A DNA stretch of 64,000 bases, from the NCBI RefSeq assembly GCF_900187855.1, contig NZ_FYEG01000001.1, positions 310,001 through 374,000 of the forward strand, written 5' to 3'. Under the pieces are notes generated by a model. That model ran no database searches and was not told where the DNA came from. It saw only the letters and a list, made by a program, of their open reading frames with translations. The translations under genes were made by a program, and so were the position numbers. Source of the stretch: Actinomyces minihominis (GTDB lineage Bacteria > Actinomycetota > Actinomycetes > Actinomycetales > Actinomycetaceae). Below, one piece after another: positions 37,560-44,455 of the stretch (position 1 is the first letter of the stretch; each line of letters starts with the position of its first letter).

Positions 37560-38624
37560 ATGCGCGTTTTATCTGTTGTGGGGGCCCGGCCCCAGTTCGT
37601 CAAGTTGGCGCCAATCGACAAGGCCTTGCGCCGAGCCGGAATCGAGCACGTCATCGTGCACACCGGGCAGCACTACGACCCGATGCTTTCCGACGTCTTC
37701 TTCCGGGACCTCGGCATTTCTGCACCCGCGGAGCATCTTGGGATTGGTTCAGGCTCACACGGTAAGCAGACCGGGGCGATGATGGGTGCCCTCGACGGTG
37801 TTTACGCCAAGCACCAGCCTGATTTGGTACTGGTTTATGGCGATACCAACTCAACTCTGGCGGCCGCCATCTGCGCCGCAAAAATGCACATACCCCTCGC
37901 TCACCTTGAAGCGGGCCTACGCTCTTTCAACCGTCGTATGCCTGAAGAGCACAACCGTGTCCTCACGGACCACGCCTCCGACATGCTCTTCACCCCCACC
38001 ACCGTTGGTGCGCAACACCTTGCGAATGAGGGTATTACCGAGGGCGTGGTGATCACCGGTGACGTAATGACTGACGTCCTCTACGAGACCCGCGACATGG
38101 TGGCGGGTGCACCGTCACCTTTCAAGGACAGTCTTGGTCTGGCGGATGGGTCCTACTCGGTAGCCACGATCCACCGCGCTGAGAACACGGATGATCCAGA
38201 GCGTCTGAGCGAGATCATTGAGTCGCTGGGCCGCGTCGATCATCCGGTTGTTGTCTTGGCTCACCCGCGGCTTCTTGCCAAGGCAGAAGACTTCGGGATC
38301 TCCTTGAACCAAGGCAACCTCCAGGCGCATGCCTCCGTGTCCTACCCGGAACTGGTTTCCGCTGTCCTGCATTCCCGCGGCGTCATTACTGACTCGGGCG
38401 GCCTGCAAAAGGAAGCGTTCCTGCTTCGAGTCCCATGCACAACGGTTCGTCCCGAGACCGAGTGGGTGGAAACGGTTGAGTTGGGCTGGAACATCCTCGT
38501 CGAACCGGGGAAAGCACTAACCGAAGCGGCCTCGCGCCCTCATCCAGCGGCTACTGACGCGGAGCCGTACGGCGATGGGCATGCCGCCCAGGCGGTCGTG
38601 GCGGCCCTGCTGGCGCACAGCTAG
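37560..38624 (+). CDS. wecB: UDP-N-acetylglucosamine 2-epimerase
   Basis: 354 residues. The typical motifs are in order: VGARPQFVKLAPI, HTGQHYD, HLEAGLRSFNRRMPEEHNR, TIHRAENTD and the uridine-binding DSGGLQKEAF. It interconverts UDP-GlcNAc and UDP-ManNAc (or the di-acetamido uronic acid analogue, as WbpI does). It stands divergent from the WecC-like dehydrogenase gene with an 89-nt shared promoter region, so the two can make UDP-ManNAcA. Confidence 0.95.
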   Translation: MRVLSVVGARPQFVKLAPIDKALRRAGIEHVIVHTGQHYDPMLSDVFFRDLGISAPAEHLGIGSGSHGKQTGAMMGALDGVYAKHQPDLVLVYGDTNSTLAAAICAAKMHIPLAHLEAGLRSFNRRMPEEHNRVLTDHASDMLFTPTTVGAQHLANEGITEGVVITGDVMTDVLYETRDMVAGAPSPFKDSLGLADGSYSVATIHRAENTDDPERLSEIIESLGRVDHPVVVLAHPRLLAKAEDFGISLNQGNLQAHASVSYPELVSAVLHSRGVITDSGGLQKEAFLLRVPCTTVRPETEWVETVELGWNILVEPGKALTEAASRPHPAATDAEPYGDGHAAQAVVAALLAHS

Positions 38625-38667
38625 ATTCACAATCCTTCCCCTCTAGGGTTCTCCACATTGCTACTTC

Positions 38668-38696
38668 TTGTTGCGCCATCACGGCAGTTCTACAAT
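38668..38696 (+). promoter_or_regulatory. Promoter of the Phd-like antitoxin gene
   Basis: TTGTTG (38668-38673), a 17-nt spacer and TACAAT (38691-38696). The ATG follows 7 nt after the -10 box, so the mRNA is probably leaderless. The palindromic operator at 38687-38703 covers the -10 box. Confidence 0.65.
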
Positions 38697-38703
38697 GTAG
38701 AAC
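38687..38703 (+). promoter_or_regulatory. Palindromic operator of the toxin-antitoxin operon
   Basis: GTTCTAC-AAT-GTAGAAC is a perfect inverted repeat with 7-bp arms and a 3-bp centre. It ends directly before the antitoxin ATG and overlaps the -10 box, as expected for autorepression by a Phd/YefM-type antitoxin. Confidence 0.7.
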
Positions 38704-38982
38704 ATGGGAGTAGTTGGAATTAGAGACCTAAAGCAGAACGCGTCTGCCATTGTGGCGCGCGCGATCGAAGGGGAGGTCGTGACGATAAGCCATCGGGGTC
38801 GCCCGGTCGCTGTTCTAACCGGCCTAGAGCAGACCAGCTTGGGACGAATGGTCGAGCAGGGCCTAGTTGAAGAGCCGACCGTCGAACTGTGGGAGCTGCC
38901 GCTAGAGCCCTCACGCCGTATGCAGGGTGAACAGAGCCTCAGCGAGACTCTTCTTCAAGAGCGTGAGGGAGAGCGCTATTGA
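38704..38982 (+). CDS. Phd/YefM-type antitoxin
   Basis: 92 residues. The N-terminal DNA-binding part MGVVGIRDLKQNASAIVARAIEGEVVTISHRGRPVAVL matches the prevent-host-death family. The acidic, Glu-rich C-terminus (from about 50) would bind the toxin. Its stop overlaps the TTG start of the VapC-like toxin gene (TTGA). It appears intact although the toxin is not. Confidence 0.9.
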   Translation: MGVVGIRDLKQNASAIVARAIEGEVVTISHRGRPVAVLTGLEQTSLGRMVEQGLVEEPTVELWELPLEPSRRMQGEQSLSETLLQEREGERY

Positions 38983-39380
38983 CCTCACTGACCTATATCG
39001 ACACCTCCGCCTTCGTGAAACTTTTGAAGGAAGAGGACGAGTCCGCTGCCCTACTCTCCTGGCTGCGAACAGAGAAGCAACGTCTGGTCACCTCCGACCT
39101 CACAACGACGGAGCTCCTCAGAGTCTGCCTCCGTTGTGTTCCGCACCGACTTGCAGTGGCCCATTCACTTCTCTCCGCCGTGACGCGTCTGCCCGTCTCG
39201 TCGACGGTCTTGCGTACTGCAGCTGTCCTTGCTCCCAGCACCCTCCGCTACCTAGATGCCGTGCATCTCGCCACAGCCCTGTAAGTCGCGGATGAAGCAA
39301 ACTCGGTGCTCACGTATAACTTAGGAATAGCGGAAGCGTTCTTAGAACACGGTTTTGCTGCTCTCCAACCCGGCACGTAA
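38979..39380 (+). pseudogene. VapC-like PIN-domain toxin, interrupted by a stop codon
   Basis: The TTG start overlaps the antitoxin stop. The PIN domain is recognisable: YIDTSAFVKL (first Asp), TTTELLRV (Glu) and LDAVHLATAL (Asp). A TAA at 39282-39284 follows this. The same frame then continues with VADEANSVLTYNLGIAEAFLEHGFAALQPGT to a TAA at 39378, which is the usual end of a VapC. A single base change (for example from GAA or CAA) explains it. In that tail the last conserved Asp of the TYD motif is Asn. A 101-residue truncated toxin may still be made but probably lacks nuclease activity. Confidence 0.85.
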
Positions 39381-39505
39381 GACCGACTCGTTACTTTTCC
39401 ATTACTCAGCGGGACCTCACGCCCAAGTGGACAATGGGAAAGTCTGGGGACGCAGCACTGGTTCAAGTTATGACTGCGCCCCCAAAGCTTCGTCAAGGGG
39501 GAAGA

Positions 39506-40006
39506 ATGCCGCACAACGATGGAATCTATATTGAGGAGAGTGAGCTGCCAGGGATCGGCTTACGCGACGACTTCCTAACCTCCAAGGGACTTCGTGTTGG
39601 CGTCATTACCCACCGCGACGGTCACCGCGACCTCCTCGTTTACAAGAAGGGTGACCCGGACTCGGTTTCCGAGACCATCTCCCTTACAGAAGGCGAAGCG
39701 GACACGCTCGCCGAGTACCTCGGCACCCGTCGCGTCGTGCAGCGCCTCTCGCGCCTCACCGATGCGATTGATGATCTTGAGGCAGTCAAAGTCAAAGTCA
39801 ACGCGGGCGACTACATGGCTAACAAAACCCTTGGCGAAGGAACCATCCGTACCGACACGGGAGCCTCGATCGTGGCCGTCTGGCACAACAAAGAAGTCAC
39901 GACCTCACCCATGCCCGACTATGTTATTCGGCCCGGCGACATACTGGTTTTGGTCGGTAGTGAAGCATCGATTGCAGCAGCACGCGAGATTATCAACGGA
40001 GTTTAG
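39506..40006 (+). CDS. KhtT-like regulatory subunit of a cation/proton antiporter
   Basis: 166 residues from the ATG at 39506, with an AGGGGGAAG site; a longer frame exists but is unlikely. The C-terminal half (about 80-166, TGASIVAVWHNKEVTTSPMPDYVIRPGDILVLVGSEASI) is an RCK_C/TrkA-C ligand-binding domain. The N-terminal half matches the KhtT group that gates KhtU potassium/proton antiporters. The antiporter gene follows 2 nt later but is broken, so this subunit may have no partner. Confidence 0.88.
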   Translation: MPHNDGIYIEESELPGIGLRDDFLTSKGLRVGVITHRDGHRDLLVYKKGDPDSVSETISLTEGEADTLAEYLGTRRVVQRLSRLTDAIDDLEAVKVKVNAGDYMANKTLGEGTIRTDTGASIVAVWHNKEVTTSPMPDYVIRPGDILVLVGSEASIAAAREIINGV

Positions 40007-40008
40007 TA

Positions 40009-41183
40009 GTGGATTTGGCCCAGACGTTACTGGAGCTTGGTGGAATTATTCTGGGGTTGGGGATCCTCGGACGTTTCGCCAGTTTGATTGGACTTTCACC
40101 CATTCCCTTCTACCTGCTCGGAGGGCTACTCTTCGGTTCCGGCGGCGTCATTCCGCTCACCGCGCTGAGGACGAGTTCATTGAGATCGGCGCGGAAATCG
40201 GCGTCATTCTGCTGCTCTTCTTACTCGGCCTCGAGTACTCGGCCGAGGAACTGGTAACTAACCTGAAAACGCACTACGTCTCAGGTCTGTTCGACTTCGT
40301 CCTCAATGCGACCCCCGGAGCTGTCGTTGGCATCATGATGGGCTGACCCCCGGCCGGAATCATGGCGATGGCTGGCGTCACCTATGCAACGTCCTCGGGC
40401 ATCGCAGCCAAACTGCTGGGGGAACTGGGGCGTCTCGGTAACCGTGAGACACCCATCGTGCTGTCGATCCTCGTCTTCGAGGACCTGCTTATGGCCCTCT
40501 ACCTGCCGATCCTGACGGCACTTCTTGCTGGGGTCGGCGTCATCGGCGGACTGGTCTCTGTGGTCGGCGCGCTGACTGCGGTCGCCGTAGTCATGTTCAT
40601 AACTCTGCGCTTCGGGAAGCAAATCAACAAAGCGGTCTTCTCGACCAACGATGAGTTGCTCCTCCTAGGTGCTCTCGGACTCGTCCTCGTTGTGGCTGGC
40701 TTCGCGGAAGAAATGCACGTCTCGACAGCGGTGGGTGCCTTTCTGGTTGGAATCGCCCTTTCCGGGCAAGTCGCGGAAAGTGTGCGAGCAGTTATCACTC
40801 CGTTGCGCGACCTTTTTGCCGCGGTCTTCTTCGTCTTCTTTGGGATGCAGACTAATGCTCACGAAATCCCCCCGGTCCTTGGAGCAGCACTCCTGCTGGG
40901 CCTCGTAACGATGGTGACCAAGATGATCGTCGGCGTGGTCGCCGCGCAGAAGGCAGGGATCGGCCTTCCCGGCCAGGTCCGTGCCGGAACGCTCATGATC
41001 CCGCGAGGCGAGTTCAACATCGTTATCGCAGGGCTTGCCACCTCTGCCGGGATCGCCGGAGTCGGGCCGCTTGCGGCTGCCTACGTCATGGTGATGGCTA
41101 TCGCGGGGCCGATCCTGACGCGCTTCGCCGACCCGCTTACGGCACTCTTCATGCGACGTAAGAACGAGAGACTCGAAGCCTAG
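40009..41183 (+). pseudogene. KefB/KhtU-type cation/proton antiporter, frameshifted and with a stop codon
   Basis: The GTG start gives the normal N-terminus of a CPA2 antiporter (LLELGGIILGLGILGRFASLIGLSPIPFYLLGGLLFG). One base seems to be missing near 40164, shifting the frame before EDEFIEIGAEIGVILLLFLLGLEYS. The frame then meets a TGA at 40344-40346, where related proteins have Trp (LLGW); it continues with AGIMAMAGVTYATSSGIAAKLLG to 41183. The latter part, about 273 residues from ATG 40362, is an intact open frame and holds the second half of the transporter. With two separate lesions, the gene is very probably dead. Confidence 0.88.
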
Positions 41184-41551
41184 GAACCTGACCCGGTCAG
41201 CGCCAGTCCAGCAAGAGCAGCAAGGACAGCGAGAACTAGCGTTCCGAAACCGTAGAACAAGGCTCGACCCCACTTTCCGTCCTCCGCCAGTGTCACGCCT
41301 TCGAGGCTGGCGGAGGAGAAGGTGGTGTAGCCACCAAGTAGCCCAACCGTGAGGGCCGGCCCCCAGACCATGCCGCTCAAAGGGCCTACGATCAGGCCAA
41401 GAACGAAGGAACCGCTGAGGTTGATGAGCCAGGTTCCCCAGGGGAACTGGGCCCGCGCTCGCGCAAGAATCGACGCATCAATCAGGAAGCGTACCGAGGC
41501 ACCGAGCCCACCTCCCAGTGCGACGAGGAGGGCGAGGACCAGACCGTTCAC
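41180..41551 (-). CDS. crcB: Fluoride channel CrcB/Fluc subunit 1
   Basis: 123 residues with four hydrophobic helices. The motifs are GGGLGASVRFLID, the pore Asn in NLSGSF and the Phe box GGYTTFSS. CrcB works as a dimer and exports fluoride. The start overlaps the next gene's stop by 4 nt. The 3' end overlaps the convergent antiporter gene by 4 nt. Confidence 0.94.
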   Translation of the reverse strand: MNGLVLALLVALGGGLGASVRFLIDASILARARAQFPWGTWLINLSGSFVLGLIVGPLSGMVWGPALTVGLLGGYTTFSSASLEGVTLAEDGKWGRALFYGFGTLVLAVLAALAGLALTGSGS

Positions 41552-41988
41552 GGTGCCACCTTACCCGCTGCTGAACCCGTGCGGGCTAAGCGCCTGCCAA
41601 CGAGAAGTCCTACGAGGCTCAAGCCCGCTCCGACGACTACAGTGCCCAAGGAGTAGACCACTGCACTCCCCGACAGACCCTGCTGCAGGTTAGTGGCAGT
41701 GTCGAGGGCGAGCGTCGAGTAGGTGGTGAACCCACCCATCATGCCGGTCCCCAGTAAGAGCCGGAGTCGCTGCTGACCAATCGTCGGAGAACCCGCCCCT
41801 GTAACCCAGCCAACCAGCAGGGCCAAGAGGAACGCGCCGCTCAGGTTGATGAGGAAGATGTCCCAGTCGAAGACACTCTCGGACCCCGCCAACAAATCAA
41901 TCAGGTAGCGCAGCAATGCCCCGACCGCTCCCCCGGCAAAGACGAGAACGACACCCACGTAACGCGACTTCGCCTTCACAGCGCCCAC
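41548..41988 (-). CDS. crcB: Fluoride channel CrcB/Fluc subunit 2
   Basis: 146 residues with a GTG start. The same motifs occur: GGAVGALLRYLID, NLSGAF and GGFTTYST. A tandem pair of unlike crcB genes is typical of heterodimeric fluoride channels, with each subunit in opposite membrane orientation. No fluoride riboswitch was seen in the 67 nt between this gene and the insertion sequence. Confidence 0.94.
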   Translation of the reverse strand: MGAVKAKSRYVGVVLVFAGGAVGALLRYLIDLLAGSESVFDWDIFLINLSGAFLLALLVGWVTGAGSPTIGQQRLRLLLGTGMMGGFTTYSTLALDTATNLQQGLSGSAVVYSLGTVVVGAGLSLVGLLVGRRLARTGSAAGKVAP

Positions 41989-42047
41989 TCCAACCTCATC
42001 TCCCAGTCGACGGTTCGATCGATTCCCCTCGAACCTTACCGCCCAGC

Positions 42048-42055
42048 AGTTTGCA
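42048..42055. repeat. 8-bp target-site duplication, left
   Basis: AGTTTGCA directly precedes the left end of the insertion sequence and is repeated at 43458-43465 directly after the right end. ISL3 elements make 8-bp duplications. Confidence 0.85.
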
Positions 42056-42085
42056 GGCTCTTCACAGTTGAGGCTGTAGTTGGTG
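42056..42085 (+). repeat. Left inverted repeat of the ISL3 element
   Basis: 30 bp, a perfect inverted match to 43428-43457; the match ends at base 31. Confidence 0.92.
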
Positions 42086-42141
42086 GCCCTTCCGGGGGAT
42101 GGTGTTGGTGTCGAATCAATATCAAGCCGCCGGGAGGGCCT

Positions 42142-43451
42142 GTGTTGAAGTTTACCGCGCCGCGGATGGAATCGGTGTTTCGGGTTGATGAGTTCGGTTT
42201 AGTTATCACTGGTCAGGCTTGGCAGGAATGGCGGGGACGTAAGGAACTAGTTCTGGAGTGCCGCTTAGCGCAGCGGCTGGGGTGGTGCCAGGGGTGTGGG
42301 TGCCAGGGTAGGGCTCGTGGCAGTCGGCGGCGCTGGCTTATTCATGCTCCTTGTGGGACAAGACCGGTTCGTTTGTTGGTGCGTCTTCGTCAGTTCACTT
42401 GTGACGCTTGTGGGTCTTACTGGTCTGAGCAAATCCCTGGCGTCCCACCGCGCAAGTAAGCTCTCCCCGCACGCGGTGACGTGGGCTTTAGCGGCGGTGG
42501 TAATGGACTCCATGTCAATCCGGCGGGTAGCACTGAACTTGGGGGCCGCGTGAAACACAGTAAATGAGGCAGTGCTGAACGCGGGGTGGGACTACCTGAT
42601 CACTGACCCCAGCAGATTGACGGGGGTCACCACGATTGGGGTGGATGAACACTGCTGGTCTCACACAGTGCGCGGCGACAGGTATGTCACGGTGATCATT
42701 GATCTAACACCCAGGAAAGAGGGGAAGCCAGCAAGACTGTTAGATATGGTGCCAGGACGGTCTAAACAAGCGCTCAAGGCCTGGCTTGAGGCCCAAACCA
42801 GCAGTTTTGCGGCGGAACATCAAAGTTGCGGCGATGGATGGTTTCACCGGCTATAAAACTGCGGTAGGGGAAGTGCTACCCCGCGTAGTGACAGTGATGG
42901 ATCCTTTCCACGTGGTCCAGCTCGCTGACCAAAAACTGACTCAATGCCGGCAACGATTACAGCAAGAAACGCTGGGGCGTCGCGGCAGGAGTGGGGACCC
43001 CTTATACCGGATCCGTAGGCCACTGCTGTCCCGTCCTGCCTACTTGAGTGAAACCAACTGGGCCAAGGTCATGGAAGCGTTAGAAAACCCCGACTACACG
43101 GCACTGGCTCGCTTGTGGCAGGTCTACCAATCCTTCATCCAGGCCTTTGAAAACCCCAACAAACAAAAAGCCCGCAGCAGGCTTGGTGCCATCATTGATG
43201 CCCTCACCCCAAAAGTCACCCGAGGTCAACCCGAACTACGGGCCCTAGCACGAACCCTGAGACGCAGACGAAATGACATCCTCGCTCATTTCACCCACCC
43301 CTACTCCAGTAACGGGCCAACCGAAGCGATAAATGGCCGCCTAGAACACTTACGCGGCATCGCCCTAGGCTTCACGAATCTTGGCAACTACATCACCCGC
43401 AGCCTCCTGCACAGCCGCGGATTCAAACACCAACTACAGCCTCAACTGTGA
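42142..43451 (+). pseudogene. ISL3-family transposase, multiply disrupted
   Basis: The TTG start is preceded by GGAGGG. The first part (to about 42455) holds a zinc-finger region with CQGCGC and CDACG. The frame then shifts and continues as TWALAAVVMDSMSIRRVALNLGAA, hits a TGA at 42551-42553 where Trp is expected (NTVNEAVL follows), and resumes with the DDE part TTIGVDEHCWSH. A further shift near 42820 leads to AMDGFTGYKTAVGEVLP, VTVMDPFHVVQLA and the C-terminal ending GFKHQLQPQL. All family segments are recognisable, so the decay is recent. Confidence 0.92.
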
Positions 43452-43457
43452 AGAGCC
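43428..43457 (-). repeat. Right inverted repeat of the ISL3 element
   Basis: 30 bp, a perfect inverted match to 42056-42085. It overlaps the last codons of the transposase. Confidence 0.92.
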
Positions 43458-43465
43458 AGTTTGCA
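43458..43465. repeat. 8-bp target-site duplication, right
   Basis: AGTTTGCA, identical to 42048-42055 on the other side of the element. Confidence 0.85.
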
Positions 43466-43584
43466 CCTTAGAACCGACTGCCTTCCTCCCCTAGCGAGCA
43501 AGGCAGTGAGTGTTCTCACCGATCTCTGGCAGCCTTGCTGCCGCTCCGTTAGGTTGGTTGGAAGACACGAGCCCGGAGGTGGCC

Positions 43585-44433
43585 TTGCAAGATCCGGCAG
43601 AAGAGTTGGCGCAATCGTTGGAGTTCGACGTCCTCAAAGCACTCTTCGAGGACGGCCCTGCGGTCCTGCTGACCGGTGCCGGAATAAGCACTGACTCTGG
43701 GATCCCCGACTACCGTGGCGAGGGCACTCCGCCCCGCACACCGATGAGCGTGCACCAGTTCCACAGCGATCATCACTACCGCCAGCGGTTCTGGGCTGAA
43801 GCTCGCGTAGGTGAGCACCACTTCCGCACCATTGAACCCAACGCTGGACACTTCGCGGCCGCTCAACTTGAGGCTGCCGGGCTCCTCACCGGTGTCATAA
43901 CCCAGAACACCGATGGCCTGCACCAACGCGGCGGAGTCAAATTCGTCGCGGAACTACACGGCAATGGCACCGTCTTTCGTTCCGTTGACCATGGTCACCG
44001 CTGGGGACGAAGCGAAGTCTTGCAGTGGTTTGACGTGGCGAACCCCGGTTTCATCGACCTCAACAAGAATGCCCAACTGAACCCAGACGGTGACGCCGAC
44101 GTGACCGAGGTTGAGGATGTTGTGGTTCCGATCTGCCCGGCCTGCGGCTCGATGCTTCGCCCCGACGTCGTCTACTTCGGCGAACACACCTCACCAACGA
44201 CGTTCGCCCTCGCGGAGCAACTTCTTGGTGAAGCCAACTCTCCGCTGGTGGCGGGTTCCTCTCTAGCTGTGAACACACCGATTCGCATCGTCAACCGAGC
44301 TCAGCAGCGCGGGGTTCCGATCGGGATCATCAACCGAGGCAGGACCGCCATTGATGGACGACCTTCGGTAGAAGTTCGCATCGACGGTGGTGCCACCGAG
44401 TGGCTGGTGGCATTGGCAGACGAGCTGACCTAG
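43585..44433 (+). CDS. Sir2-family NAD-dependent protein deacylase with altered zinc site
   Basis: 282 residues from the TTG at 43585, which has CGGAGG 6 nt upstream; a GTG at 43510 would lengthen it by 25 residues. NAD motifs are LLTGAGISTDSGIPDYRG, TQNTDGLHQRGG and the catalytic His in ELHGN. The second zinc pair CPACG is present, but the first pair, expected as CxxC just after ELHG, reads S-V-D-H. The zinc knuckle thus keeps only two of the four usual Cys. VVYFGE and GSSLAVNTP are normal. The substrate is unknown. Confidence 0.9.
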   Translation: MQDPAEELAQSLEFDVLKALFEDGPAVLLTGAGISTDSGIPDYRGEGTPPRTPMSVHQFHSDHHYRQRFWAEARVGEHHFRTIEPNAGHFAAAQLEAAGLLTGVITQNTDGLHQRGGVKFVAELHGNGTVFRSVDHGHRWGRSEVLQWFDVANPGFIDLNKNAQLNPDGDADVTEVEDVVVPICPACGSMLRPDVVYFGEHTSPTTFALAEQLLGEANSPLVAGSSLAVNTPIRIVNRAQQRGVPIGIINRGRTAIDGRPSVEVRIDGGATEWLVALADELT

Positions 44434-44455
44434 TCACTAGTCGAGGCGCAAACAC

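Larger units (their letters stand above)
42056..43457 (+). mobile_element. ISL3-family insertion sequence with intact ends and dead transposase
   Basis: 1402 bp bounded by 30-bp perfect inverted repeats (GGCTCTTCACAGTTG... inward) and an 8-bp target duplication AGTTTGCA. The single transposase gene has at least two frameshifts and a stop codon. The intact ends and clean duplication mean the element could still be moved in trans by a related transposase. It lies between the crcB pair and the Sir2 gene. Confidence 0.93.

Noticed and set aside
41989-42055. Possible fluoride riboswitch before the crcB pair
   Set aside because: The 67 nt before the GTG do not contain the conserved crcB-motif core on the minus strand, and the insertion sequence lies directly beyond.
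40344-42553. TGA codons at expected Trp positions in two genes (antiporter at 40344, transposase at 42551), hinting at TGA-Trp recoding
   Set aside because: TGA clearly ends many intact genes in the window (mtrA, mtrB, wzm and others), and both genes also carry frameshifts, so ordinary pseudogene decay explains it.
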